64,000 nucleotides of DNA. Source: CAVTQY01 sp963736975. GTDB taxonomy: Bacteria > Pseudomonadota > Alphaproteobacteria > Acetobacterales > Acetobacteraceae. The stretch is from positions 930,001 to 994,000 of the forward strand of contig CAVTQY010000002.1 of NCBI GenBank assembly GCA_963736975.1, in the 5' to 3' direction. The position numbers and the translations under genes were made by a program. Position 1 is the first letter of the stretch; each line of letters starts with the position of its first letter. Positions 8,056 through 16,289 of the stretch are shown here, piece by piece. The notes under the pieces are model-generated. The model was not told the origin of the DNA and searched no databases. It was given only the letters and a program-made list of their open reading frames with translations.

Positions 8056-10151
8056 GCCTGCCACCACCCCTGACCCGCATCGGTGAACCCGCTGTCCCGA
8101 TAGAGGTTCCGCACCGGTGCATTGCGTTCCGTCGCCACGATCCGCCCGCGCAGCTCCGGCACTTCTTCCAGCACGGCCTCCAACAACGCCCGTTCGCCCC
8201 CAAGGCCAATCGCGCGGCAACTGAGCACGAGATTCAGGATTTCCCCGCCAACCACCACCGCGGCACCGACCAGCCCGTAGTCTCCCAGCCGGTCCCGCAT
8301 CCGTAGAGTGAATACCTGCCCGTCCGCACCCCCGGCCACCCGCTCCAGCTCCGCCACCGTGAACCTCCGCCCGGTCGCGTTGAACTGCGTGGTCCGCTCG
8401 AACAGCTCCCGCACCCGCTCCAGGACCGCCGCGCCCGGTGCGACCCGCTCCACCGTGCAGGAAATCCTCAGTGACGCCAGGAATTCGCTCTCGCTCTCTG
8501 CTTCCGACCGCAACCGGGTCCGTGCAAGCTGTGCTTTCACCAATACGTTCCGAACCGCCGCCTCCTCGGTCAGCCGCGCCCGCTGCAACCCCGGATCGTT
8601 CAGCAACGCCCGCCGTAACGAGAACAGATCCTCCCCCAACAGGGCCACCTCCGGCAGGCTCTGCCGCACCCGTTCCCGCTCCCGCGCGCTATCGTCCACG
8701 AACAGGAAAGCGTCCAGCGCGAACCCAAGCTCCTCGGCGATCGAGCGGATATTCGCGGCCTTGTCCTCCCAGTTGATCCGCCGGGTGACGAAACTGTCCA
8801 ACGTCAGCAACCGGTGCCGCGGATAGTGCTCCGGCCAGTGCCACAGGCGCTGCACTGTCGCTTCGTCATTCTTGCTGACGCAGGCCAGCAGAATGCCTCG
8901 CCGGCGCAGCACGGACAGCGCTTCATGGATGCCGAAATAGAGCCCGATATAGGAATTCGGGCTGCTGACCTCCGGCGCCCAGGCGAACGGGCTTCCCGTC
9001 TCGGCCAGCACCCCTGGCCACAGCACCCCGTCGAGATCGACGATCACGCATTTCTTCTGATCCAGCCCGAGTGCCACGGTCAGCGCATCCATATGCGCCC
9101 GCGCCAGCACCGCCTCACGCCGGTAGGGATCGCCCCCGACGGCATCCGCCAGCGTCTGCATGTCCGGGAATTGACCGTGCACTGCGGCCCTCTCACCGTC
9201 CGGCCGTTGCAGCATCCAGCCCGGCGAGCCGAAATGCGTGAAGGACACCAGCCCGTCATCCAGCAGCGCCGCCGAACCCGCCGCGCCCAACGCTGCCGCG
9301 ACATCCACCAGATGCACGTCCGGGAATTCCTCGGCCAGCTCTGCCAAGCCGAGGTTGACCCGACGGAACCGGTTGCGATGACTGTGCGCCCCGCGATCGG
9401 CGAGCCCCAGCGGCTGCACCATCGGCTCCGGCAGCCCGTCGAGCAGGATCGGCGCCGTCGTCATCCGGCGCAGCGCCTCTAGCACTGCCCGCGCTGCCTC
9501 GACATAGACACGCGCCGGGTCACCGCCGTGATGCCGGGGCTCGCCCAACACCACCGCGTGCCGCGCCTGCAAGGCCCCGACAATGATTGCGTCGTGCCGC
9601 CGGTCGCGCGCCAGCCCGAGATCGGAGACGAACGACGCCGCCGCCCGCAGATCCACCGCACGCCGCATCGCTTCCCGGCGCAGGAAGTCGGTCTCCATCT
9701 GTACGTCGCAGTCCCCGAACAGCAGCAGATCCAGTCGCCGGCGCAGCCCGCGTGCCGTCGCAATCGACCGCTTCACCTGCACCGCCCAGTACGGGTGCGA
9801 TCCCTCCACCGAGGCACGGCGATAGCGATCGAGCAGGTCCGTTGGATCGCGCCCATGCACGGACAACATCTGCGCCGCGGCGGCTCTTTCATCTTCCGTC
9901 GAACGATCGGTCAGTAACCCGTTTTGTAACAACCATAAAGCGCAGTCGCGGAGCGTGACCTCGTCATGCCCGAAACGCGCCGCCAGGCCCGGCAGCGCCG
10001 TGTCGAGATCGAGCGGTCGGTCGAAGCTGGAAAGCAACCCCGCCAGCTCCGCCGAGAGGTTCATGCGCACCTGCGTCACCGCATGCAGCGCCAATACCCC
10101 TCCCTCGTTGAGCGGTATCAGGTGGACGAAGCCGGACCGGCGCAGGATCAT
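8010..10151 (-). CDS. FkbH-like HAD-superfamily protein with an N-terminal winged-helix-like domain
   Basis: A 713-residue protein. Residues ~1-90 look like a small PqqD/RRE-like winged helix (VTQVRMNLSAELAGLLSSF, then LRDCALWLLQNGLLT). The middle has SGNH-like segments (LLLFGDCDVQMETDFLRRE). From ~366 a HAD-IIIC domain carries the nucleophile motif VIVDLDGVLWPG, with VSKNDE and FVDDSARER later; the C-terminal ~150 residues resemble the acyltransferase-like part of FkbH proteins. FkbH proteins load glyceryl units from 1,3-bisphosphoglycerate onto carrier proteins in polyketide and surface-sugar pathways. It starts 3 nt after the stop of the upstream poly-His protein gene, so the two are an operon. 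The N-terminal domain assignment is inference. Confidence 0.75.
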   Translation of the reverse strand: MILRRSGFVHLIPLNEGGVLALHAVTQVRMNLSAELAGLLSSFDRPLDLDTALPGLAARFGHDEVTLRDCALWLLQNGLLTDRSTEDERAAAAQMLSVHGRDPTDLLDRYRRASVEGSHPYWAVQVKRSIATARGLRRRLDLLLFGDCDVQMETDFLRREAMRRAVDLRAAASFVSDLGLARDRRHDAIIVGALQARHAVVLGEPRHHGGDPARVYVEAARAVLEALRRMTTAPILLDGLPEPMVQPLGLADRGAHSHRNRFRRVNLGLAELAEEFPDVHLVDVAAALGAAGSAALLDDGLVSFTHFGSPGWMLQRPDGERAAVHGQFPDMQTLADAVGGDPYRREAVLARAHMDALTVALGLDQKKCVIVDLDGVLWPGVLAETGSPFAWAPEVSSPNSYIGLYFGIHEALSVLRRRGILLACVSKNDEATVQRLWHWPEHYPRHRLLTLDSFVTRRINWEDKAANIRSIAEELGFALDAFLFVDDSARERERVRQSLPEVALLGEDLFSLRRALLNDPGLQRARLTEEAAVRNVLVKAQLARTRLRSEAESESEFLASLRISCTVERVAPGAAVLERVRELFERTTQFNATGRRFTVAELERVAGGADGQVFTLRMRDRLGDYGLVGAAVVVGGEILNLVLSCRAIGLGGERALLEAVLEEVPELRGRIVATERNAPVRNLYRDSGFTDAGQGWWQAQAVAISSGAEVCAT

Positions 10152-10154
10152 CGG

Positions 10155-10607
10155 TTACGCCAGCACGGAAAGTCCTGAGGTCGCCGCGGCGTTGGCTCCG
10201 TAGGATTGCGCCGCTTGCATCACATCCGTCGCCAACGTGCTCGCCGCGGTGCTGATGCCGGCCGCGGTCAGCGAGCCGGTCTGCAAGGACTGGCCGATAT
10301 CGTTGACCAACTGGGTCGCCGCCGTTTGCAGCGATCCGTCCTGGTCGCCGCCGGTTTGTCCGTGATGATGGTGATGATGATGCACCCCGTTCTGCGGGTC
10401 GGCCGACGCCGTCTGGTTGTCAGTGCTCGCCGATGTTGCGGTGCTACTGGCCTGGCCGGATTGCGCCAGCGTCGTCTGCAGGTCGGTGGAGAACGCTTGC
10501 AGGAAGGTATTGAAACTGCTTGCGGTTGACTGGCTGGACGAGGTTTGGGCTGCCTGGTTCTGCCAGTCCCACCGGTCCGAACTGCCGTTGATGCTGCTGA
10601 TTGACAT
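10155..10607 (-). CDS. small Ser/Thr/Ala/Gln-rich protein with a natural poly-His run
   Basis: A 150-residue protein with no recognised domain. GGAGGACC 6 nt before the ATG at 10607 fixes the start; the longer frame to 10778 is not needed. The composition is low complexity (S, T, A, Q), with an internal run of seven His after NGV and a helical C-terminal half (LQTAATQLVNDIGQSLQTG). No signal peptide or membrane segment is visible. I have the impression of similar S/T-rich, His-run proteins in rhizobial genomes but cannot verify it. It is the first gene of an operon with the FkbH-like gene, so it may be its substrate or partner; that is speculation. Confidence 0.65.
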   Translation of the reverse strand: MSISSINGSSDRWDWQNQAAQTSSSQSTASSFNTFLQAFSTDLQTTLAQSGQASSTATSASTDNQTASADPQNGVHHHHHHHGQTGGDQDGSLQTAATQLVNDIGQSLQTGSLTAAGISTAASTLATDVMQAAQSYGANAAATSGLSVLA

Positions 10608-10763
10608 GGGGTCGGTCCTCCGAAGATCGGAATGACCCAGCGCAACCGCCGTGCCAGCCGCGCAAACACGCAAAACGCGCAGAACGTTGTCCGTGTGGCA
10701 TGCAGAGCCCGGCAATTCCTGCACGAGCGGGCACAATCTGCCTCCGGCCGCAAAAAAATGCTC

Positions 10764-10779
10764 TGTGACCTGGATCACA
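10764..10779. promoter_or_regulatory. CRP/FNR-family operator (perfect CRP consensus)
   Basis: TGTGA-CCTGGA-TCACA is a perfect match to the TGTGA-N6-TCACA CRP consensus. It lies between the divergent poly-His gene and the small PEP-CTERM gene, 84 nt before the latter's start. A ten-base specified match is expected by chance well below once in this window. Confidence 0.65.
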
Positions 10780-10863
10780 TCAGGACTGGACCATTACGAT
10801 TATTCTCCGGTACAAGGTCTGGTCCGGAAAAATAAGGCCCAAATTTCCGAGAGGAGTCGCGAA

Positions 10864-11079
10864 ATGCAGGCAGGACCAAGACGATTGATACAATCCATGA
10901 TGTTCAGAGCGTCGTTGCTCATCGGGCTGACGGTCTGGGCAACGAATGCCTGGGCCGGAGCGGGCGGCGGCTGCGGTACAGGAGGTAATTCGGTCCCCGA
11001 ACCAGCCTCCATCGCCATCCTCGGTGCGGGTGTCGGCGCTATATTGCTCTACAGAAAATGGCGCGGACCGAAAAAGTAG
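10864..11079 (+). CDS. minimal PEP-CTERM protein
   Basis: A 71-residue protein: signal peptide ending in NAWA, a Gly-rich stretch with one Cys (GAGGGCGTGGNS), then VPEPASIAILGAGVGAILLY and a basic tail (RKWRGPKK). VPEP + hydrophobic helix + basic tail is the PEP-CTERM sorting signal, which is cut by an exosortase during export. After removal of the signal peptide and sorting helix only about 13 residues remain. GAGGAG at 10851-10856 is well placed before the ATG at 10864, so the longer frame from 10651 is rejected. It precedes a membrane hydroxylase gene by 26 nt. No exosortase gene is in the window. Confidence 0.8.
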   Translation: MQAGPRRLIQSMMFRASLLIGLTVWATNAWAGAGGGCGTGGNSVPEPASIAILGAGVGAILLYRKWRGPKK

Positions 11080-11105
11080 ATCGATAACAGGGTAGGTCCA
11101 AGCAT

Positions 11106-11951
11106 GTGCTGACATGGCTGGGGGACTTGGCGGAAACCATTTCATGGTGGGCGGCGGTCGGCGCGTTCCTGCTGATCGCCGTCATTGAAACGGCCCGACC
11201 GGAGCGAGACCTGCGATACGCGGTGGCGACACGCTGGGCGGGACATTTCGCTCTCTATGGCGCCTGCTTGGCTGTGCTCGGGCTTGCGGCTCCGGTGAGC
11301 CTGGCCGGGAAACTGTTCGGGGGATCGCAGGAGCGGTTTTTGTTTGCTGCTCTGGCCCGGGAAGGCGGCTGGACCGTCCTGATCGGCGGATTGCTCCTGC
11401 TCGATCTGCTGGTCTATGCCCAGCACCGGCTGCAGCACCGCGTCTTTCTGCTTTGGCGCTTTCACGCGGTTCACCACGCCGACGCCGATATGGATGCCTC
11501 CACGTCGCTGCGGCATCATCCGGGCGAAGTCCTCACCAACGCCTGCCTGATCACCTTTCTGGCGATTGCGCTCGGTGCACCCGCGTGGCTGTTCCCGGTC
11601 TATGGCGTGATTTCGCTGTCATCGGGATTGTTCCAGCACATGAATTGCCGTCTGCCAGCCGGGCTGGAGTGCCGGCTCGAGTGGCTTCTGGTCACGCCCG
11701 CAATGCACAGCCTGCACCACTCCGTGCAGGCGGAGCATTTCGACACGAATTACGGGACAGTGCTGTCGATTTGGGACCGCCTGTTTGGTACGTACAGGCA
11801 CCTCTCGGACCGTGAACGAGAGGTTCTGCGCTTCGGCGTGCCGGGCCATACGTCGGCCCTGCATGCGCGGGCCGATTTTGCCTGGGTTCTGCCCTTCGCC
11901 TTGCGGCGGGAACCGACCGGACAGCCTGTCCGCGAAGTTTCCGGCGTCTAG
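11106..11951 (+). CDS. fatty acid hydroxylase superfamily (sterol-desaturase-type) membrane di-iron enzyme
   Basis: A 281-residue integral membrane protein. The His boxes of the family are present: HRLQH, FHAVHHAD and HSLHHSV, with a further HxxH-type region (SLRHHPGE). Four or more hydrophobic segments surround them. Such enzymes hydroxylate or desaturate lipids, sterols, carotenoids or alkyl chains at a di-iron centre. The GTG at 11106 starts the frame, 26 nt after the small PEP-CTERM gene. It sits between two minimal PEP-CTERM genes, suggesting a shared locus. The substrate cannot be read from the sequence. Confidence 0.8.
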   Translation: MLTWLGDLAETISWWAAVGAFLLIAVIETARPERDLRYAVATRWAGHFALYGACLAVLGLAAPVSLAGKLFGGSQERFLFAALAREGGWTVLIGGLLLLDLLVYAQHRLQHRVFLLWRFHAVHHADADMDASTSLRHHPGEVLTNACLITFLAIALGAPAWLFPVYGVISLSSGLFQHMNCRLPAGLECRLEWLLVTPAMHSLHHSVQAEHFDTNYGTVLSIWDRLFGTYRHLSDREREVLRFGVPGHTSALHARADFAWVLPFALRREPTGQPVREVSGV

Positions 11952-11955
11952 TCCG

Positions 11956-11993
11956 GAGCATGATCGCTTCTGGTAGGCCAAGCGATCATGCTC
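11956..11993. repeat. perfect 14-bp-stem hairpin, dispersed repeat or terminator
   Basis: GAGCATGATCGCTT at 11956-11969 pairs exactly with AAGCGATCATGCTC at 11980-11993 around a 10-nt loop, just after the hydroxylase stop. AAGCGATCACGCTCT recurs at 56703-56717, so it belongs to a dispersed family; a second short palindromic stretch (from 12008, GAGCGTGATTCACG) follows. No U-run, so intrinsic termination is uncertain. Confidence 0.6.
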
Positions 11994-12097
11994 TAATTGC
12001 TCATTGGAGAGCGTGATTCACGTTTTCCGACCAATCCGCCTCATGCGCTTGAGCGGAAGGCTCTAAGAAACAGCTCCGAAAACATTGGGCAGAACGC

Positions 12098-12331
12098 ATG
12101 AGGCTGTCGTGGTGGCTCTCCGTTCCGGCTTCGTTGCTCGCAGGGGGCCAGGTCTGCGAGGCGGGTGCTGTGGCAACGTGCGGCGGCGGAACGACCGGCG
12201 TCCCCGAGCCGGCGACGATGGCGATCCTCGGCGTTGGCGTGGCGCTGATACTCTATCAACGACGACGCCGTCCCGGACGCGGCCGACAGCGCAGGGTCAA
12301 TCGAACCCCGCCTTCATCACGCCTTCCATGA
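12098..12331 (+). CDS. second minimal PEP-CTERM protein
   Basis: A 77-residue protein with the same plan as the one at 10864: short signal peptide (LSVPASLLAGGQVCEA), a Gly-rich stretch with one Cys (TCGGGTTG), then VPEPATMAILGVGVALILY and a strongly basic tail. The processed peptide would be about 12 residues. No strong ribosome site is visible. Its last 35 nt overlap the 3' end of the convergent cyclase gene. The two minimal PEP-CTERM genes bracket the membrane hydroxylase and are probably duplicated. Confidence 0.7.
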   Translation: MRLSWWLSVPASLLAGGQVCEAGAVATCGGGTTGVPEPATMAILGVGVALILYQRRRRPGRGRQRRVNRTPPSSRLP

Positions 12332-14051
12332 TGCGGGCCACCGCCGTGGGCACGAAAAGCCGGCGCATATGGGCCTCGGTCCCGGCCGGGTCCGCGTCCA
12401 ACCGCCGCAACAGGGGAACGACCCCCTGAGCCTCGGCTTTGCGGCCGAGTTGCCCAAGGGTTGCGACCAGATATCTGACCGCGACCGGATATTCCGGCTT
12501 GGCGACCAGGGCCTCCTGACAGGCCAGCAACGCCTCCCGGTATCGGCCGGCCAAATAGTGGCTGGTCGCCAGCGCCGGCAGCCATATGAAGCGCCGTGGA
12601 TCATGCGAGCTGAGGCGCAGTCCCAACTCGATCTCCGGCAATGCCTCCTCCGGCCGGTCGAGGTAGTTGTAGGCGAACGCCAGATTTGCGTGCGCCGCCG
12701 CATAGCTGGGATTGAGGCGTATCGCCTCGCGCAGTTCCCGCACTGCTTCCTGATGGGACCCGAGATTCTCGTGGGCGGTGCCCACGGCGAACCGCCCCAT
12801 GGGATCACGCGGATCGCTGTGCACGGCATCACGGGCGTGCCGGAGCGCCTGCTCGAACAGCGCACGACGGTCCTCCGCTCCAAAGCCGGCATTGGCGGCG
12901 TGGATAAGCGTCACTGCCAGCCCGGCGGAGGCCTGGGCATAACCAGGATCGATCTCGAGAGACCGTCGGAAGCACTCGCATGCCCGCGCGTGGTCCTCCT
13001 TCGTGTAGCGGTAGTGATGCCACATGCCGCGCTGATAGAGCTCATAAGCGTTGGCATTCTGCACGGGAGCCCGGACGGCTCGGTCGCGTTCGTGGCGCAG
13101 GAGCTCGGGGGCCATGGCGCCGACGATCGTGCGGACGATCTCGTCATGCGCGGTCGCGAGATCGGACACCGTATATTCGTATTGCTCGGCCAGGAGGTTA
13201 TCGGTCGTCTCGGCATCGAGGAGCTGCACCGAGGTGCGAACACGCTCGCCACGCCGGCGCAGCCTGCCTTCGACCACGTAGCGGACCCCGAGCTGCAACG
13301 CGACCGTCCGCAGATCGACGTCCCGGCCCTTGTACGTGAACACCGAATTCCGGGAAATCACCGGAAAATGCCGCCAGCGGGCAAGCTCGGTGATGATGTC
13401 CTCGGTTATGCCGTCAGCAAAATGGTCCTGCCCCGGATCAGCGCCTGTGTCCCTGAACGGCAGCACGGCCACGGCTGGCCGCTCGCCGAATCCCGGGACG
13501 AGCGAAGCAGGCGCGGAGGGCGATGCCGAGGCCGATTCGATGATCCGGTACACCCGCACCGGTCGGGTGATGTTCTTCAGCCGCTGCAGGCCCAGATCGA
13601 CGAAATCGTAGCCGGTACGGTCGGTGGTCTGAACGGCGGCTTCCGAGATCACGATGCTGCCTGGCTCGGCCAGCGCCTCCAGCCGGGCGGCGATGTTCAC
13701 CCCGTCGCCGTAGATATCGTCTGTCTCGACGATTACGTCGCCAAGATTGATTCCCATCCGCAGGCGAAGCTGGCGCTCCCGCGGCTGGTCGCGCTCGAGT
13801 TCGGTCGCCTCGCGCTGGATTTGCATCGCCGACCGGACGGCCTCCGCGACGCTCGGGAATTCGATCAGCGCGCCGTCGCCGGTTTTCTTGACGATCCGCC
13901 CGCCCGCCTGGGCCAAGGAGGGTTCGACGATCCCACCCATGATGCCGCGCAACCGCTGATGGGTACCCTCGACGTCAGCCTCGGTCAGCCGGCTGTAGCC
14001 GGCCACGTCCATCGCCAGAACGGCCGCAAGCCGTCGCTGGAAACGTTCCAT
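12297..14051 (-). CDS. class III adenylate/guanylate cyclase with TolB-like and TPR domains
   Basis: A 584-residue protein. Residues ~5-170 are a CHD-type cyclase domain (VLAMDVAGYSRL, KKTGDGALIEFPS, IYGDGVNIAARLEALAEPG). Residues ~190-310 match the TolB-like/FlgO-type domain (VAVLPFRDTG, FADGITEDIITELAR, VRYVVEGRLRRRGERVRTS). Residues ~330-560 hold TPR repeats (YELYQRGMWHHYRY onward, SYAAAHANLAFAYNYL). No membrane span is evident. The ATG at 14051 is preferred to 14087 because the family starts MERFQRRLAAVLA. It would make cAMP or cGMP; CRP-type sites lie near PEP-CTERM genes in this window, a possible link. Confidence 0.85.
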   Translation of the reverse strand: MERFQRRLAAVLAMDVAGYSRLTEADVEGTHQRLRGIMGGIVEPSLAQAGGRIVKKTGDGALIEFPSVAEAVRSAMQIQREATELERDQPRERQLRLRMGINLGDVIVETDDIYGDGVNIAARLEALAEPGSIVISEAAVQTTDRTGYDFVDLGLQRLKNITRPVRVYRIIESASASPSAPASLVPGFGERPAVAVLPFRDTGADPGQDHFADGITEDIITELARWRHFPVISRNSVFTYKGRDVDLRTVALQLGVRYVVEGRLRRRGERVRTSVQLLDAETTDNLLAEQYEYTVSDLATAHDEIVRTIVGAMAPELLRHERDRAVRAPVQNANAYELYQRGMWHHYRYTKEDHARACECFRRSLEIDPGYAQASAGLAVTLIHAANAGFGAEDRRALFEQALRHARDAVHSDPRDPMGRFAVGTAHENLGSHQEAVRELREAIRLNPSYAAAHANLAFAYNYLDRPEEALPEIELGLRLSSHDPRRFIWLPALATSHYLAGRYREALLACQEALVAKPEYPVAVRYLVATLGQLGRKAEAQGVVPLLRRLDADPAGTEAHMRRLFVPTAVARIMEGVMKAGFD

Positions 14052-14116
14052 TCCTCCGCTGCGCCCTTCCGGGGCACCGCCGGTCACTCCGGGAAAACCC
14101 TGGAGCGTATTGGCTT

Positions 14117-15475
14117 TTATACCCCGGTGGTTTCGTAGCGCGTCCGCCTGCGCCGTGCAACGAACCCGAGGACGCTGGTCGCCACCAGAAGCAGCGCTGC
14201 TCCCGAAGGTTCCGGCACCGTAATTCCGCCCGCCGGATTCTGTTCCAGGTCCGTGATTTGCGTCCGCGTGGGGTACCCGCAGCCACGGAGGGTCGGATCG
14301 CAGGTCGGTTGGCCCACAAAGCCGAGCTGCGTCGGAAACTGCGAATCAGAGACACCGTTCGCGTCGAAACCGGCGATCGACGTTACGCCGCTGTTGAAGG
14401 TGAACTGCGACGAGAAGGGAGGGGTGAAAGCTCCTTCGTCGACATATGACATATCCACGGAGAATGCGTCGCCCTGGGTAAACACGCCCGAGGCGAAGTC
14501 GAACTCGAATGCCGCAGCGCCGTCTGTGAAGGGAATCTTCTCGAAGCCAGTGTATATGAGGCCAGAACCGACAATCGTGGCGTCATTCACCGTGGAAGCA
14601 TTGAGAAACCGTACTTGAAAGTTTAGCAAGGATTGAGTGCTGGTGGATGGCGCAAACTTCACAGTAAAAGCGCAACCCGGGCCGCTAGGACCACAGTTAT
14701 CGTTCGCTGGATTGTATGAAATAGTTACCTTAGCGAGATCAACGGTAAACAGCGGATTATCGCCCGTGGCTTTCTGCGATGCTGTCAGCAGGTCGGTCGT
14801 CGGCTGTTTCGGTCCCGTGCAGGTATAGGGCGTGACCTGGCAGGGAGCCGAGGGCACGGTGCGGCCGATCGGGTACAACAGGTTGTTCGCCGGACCGGTG
14901 ACGTGCTCCAGCCCAAGATTGTGCCCGAGCTCGTGGGCCAGCGTGTCCGGCGCTGGTATTTTGCCGGTCGAGGAATTGGGCTCGGTCGCCAGGATGCTTC
15001 CATTGCCGCCGATGAAACCCTGACCGTAAACCGGCGCGATGTTCTGTTTCGGACTAGTATCGTTGATCACGGTCAGGCTATCGACGAACCAGACGTTCAG
15101 CGTGCTCGGGTTGCTGTTCTGACCATGACCCGAGCCATACATGAGCTGATGGGCCATGTCATCCGGTTCCCCGCTCGGATATTTAGTCGTCGCGGTGATC
15201 GTCGTGTTCAGGAAGCTGGGGGCGACAAGGTCCGTCGGGGCCAGGAAATCGAAGGCGATGCCCGCCTGGTTCCAAATTGCGTTCGCATACGCTTCCCACG
15301 TGCCCAAATTGGCGATCGGCGCGCAAGTGGTCCCGCAAACATCGATCGGCTGGACCGTGATGATCTCGGTGACCGGGTTCGTGGGAGGGAGAGGGGACAC
15401 AGGTGCCGCGTGCCCCCCCAAAGGAAGCAGGCACGACGCCACGACCACGGCAAACAGCCCGATATTTTCGCGCAT
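14117..15475 (-). CDS. PEP-CTERM metalloprotease-like secreted protein (metzincin motif)
   Basis: A 452-residue secreted protein: signal peptide (IGLFAVVVASCLLPLGGHAA), a zinc-binding HELGHNLGLEH of the metzincin type at about residue 195 followed by the loop typical of pre-Met-turn sequences, a beta-rich C-terminal region, and a PEP-CTERM signal (VPEPSGAALLLVATSVLGFV then ARRRRTRYETTGV). Three Cys pairs (VCGTTC, PCQVTPYTC, NCGPSGPGC) suggest disulfides. Expected at the cell surface or in matrix, cutting extracellular protein. Divergent from nothing; the convergent pho operon follows. Confidence 0.85.
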   Translation of the reverse strand: MRENIGLFAVVVASCLLPLGGHAAPVSPLPPTNPVTEIITVQPIDVCGTTCAPIANLGTWEAYANAIWNQAGIAFDFLAPTDLVAPSFLNTTITATTKYPSGEPDDMAHQLMYGSGHGQNSNPSTLNVWFVDSLTVINDTSPKQNIAPVYGQGFIGGNGSILATEPNSSTGKIPAPDTLAHELGHNLGLEHVTGPANNLLYPIGRTVPSAPCQVTPYTCTGPKQPTTDLLTASQKATGDNPLFTVDLAKVTISYNPANDNCGPSGPGCAFTVKFAPSTSTQSLLNFQVRFLNASTVNDATIVGSGLIYTGFEKIPFTDGAAAFEFDFASGVFTQGDAFSVDMSYVDEGAFTPPFSSQFTFNSGVTSIAGFDANGVSDSQFPTQLGFVGQPTCDPTLRGCGYPTRTQITDLEQNPAGGITVPEPSGAALLLVATSVLGFVARRRRTRYETTGV

Positions 15476-15527
15476 CCCTCGCCCCCTCGCGTTTACGTTA
15501 TCATAGAGAATATGCGAGGAAAGAGAC

Positions 15528-15545
15528 GCTCACGATTTCGTGAGC
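15528..15545. terminator. short perfect hairpin between convergent genes
   Basis: GCTCACGA-TT-TCGTGAGC, an 8-bp perfect stem, lies just past the stop of phoB and before the 5' end of the metalloprotease gene. It lacks a clear U-run, so terminator function is only likely. Confidence 0.4.
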
Positions 15546-15560
15546 AAGCCAAATCAGGCC

Positions 15561-16277
15561 TCAGACCGGCTCGGTATCCAGCGCGTAACCAGCACTCCGC
15601 ACCGTCCGGACGAGATCCAGCTCGTCCGGTCCGTTGATCGCCTTCCGCAACCGGCGGATGTGGACGTCCACGGTTCGGGGCTCGACATGGATATCCGGGC
15701 CCCAGACCGCGTCCAGCAGCTCCTCGCGGGAGAACACGCGTCGCGGGTGCTGCAGAAAGAACTCCAGCAGGCGGAACTCGGTCGGCCCAAGATGGATCGG
15801 CCTGCCGTTGCGCACCACGCGATGCGTGGCGAGGTCCATGGTAATGTCGTGGAAGGCCAACTGCCCCTTGCTGGGCATCGTGCCGCTGCGGCGCAGCAGC
15901 GCCCGCATGCGCGCGAGCAGCGCCTCCATGCTGAACGGCTTGGTGATGTAATCGTCCGCGCCGGTGTTGAGCCCACGCACCGCGTCCTGGTCCTCGGTCC
16001 GCGCCGTCACCATGATCACCGGCAGGTCGCGTATTGCCGGGCGGCGGCGAATCTGGCGACACACCTCGATGCCAGACATCACCGGCAGCATCCAGTCGAG
16101 CAGCACGAGGTCGGGCGTGGTCTCAGCGATGCGGGTCAGCGCCTCCTGCCCATCGACGGCCTCATCGACGCGGAAGCCCTGCTTCTCCAGGTTGTAGCGG
16201 AGCATCGTGGCCAGCGCCGCCTCGTCCTCGACCACCAGAACCAGCGGCTTGGACAGGCTCGAAACACCCTCGGCCAT
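15561..16277 (-). CDS. phoB: phosphate-regulon response regulator PhoB
   Basis: A 238-residue OmpR/PhoB-class regulator. The receiver domain (residues ~10-125) has the acidic pocket ED, the phospho-acceptor D in LVLLDWMLPVMSG, and the lysine in ITKPF; the C-terminal winged helix (HLGPTEFRLLEFFLQHPRRV) binds Pho boxes. It acts with the kinase PhoR, which is not in the window. It follows phoU by 12 nt in the pstB-phoU-phoB order, an operon likely controlled by the Pho box at 17948. Confidence 0.9.
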   Translation of the reverse strand: MAEGVSSLSKPLVLVVEDEAALATMLRYNLEKQGFRVDEAVDGQEALTRIAETTPDLVLLDWMLPVMSGIEVCRQIRRRPAIRDLPVIMVTARTEDQDAVRGLNTGADDYITKPFSMEALLARMRALLRRSGTMPSKGQLAFHDITMDLATHRVVRNGRPIHLGPTEFRLLEFFLQHPRRVFSREELLDAVWGPDIHVEPRTVDVHIRRLRKAINGPDELDLVRTVRSAGYALDTEPV

Positions 16278-16289
16278 TCGCGTCCTCCG

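Noticed and set aside
10155..10607. poly-His run as a cloning tag
   Set aside because: It is internal, within a native gene with its own ribosome site and an operon partner.
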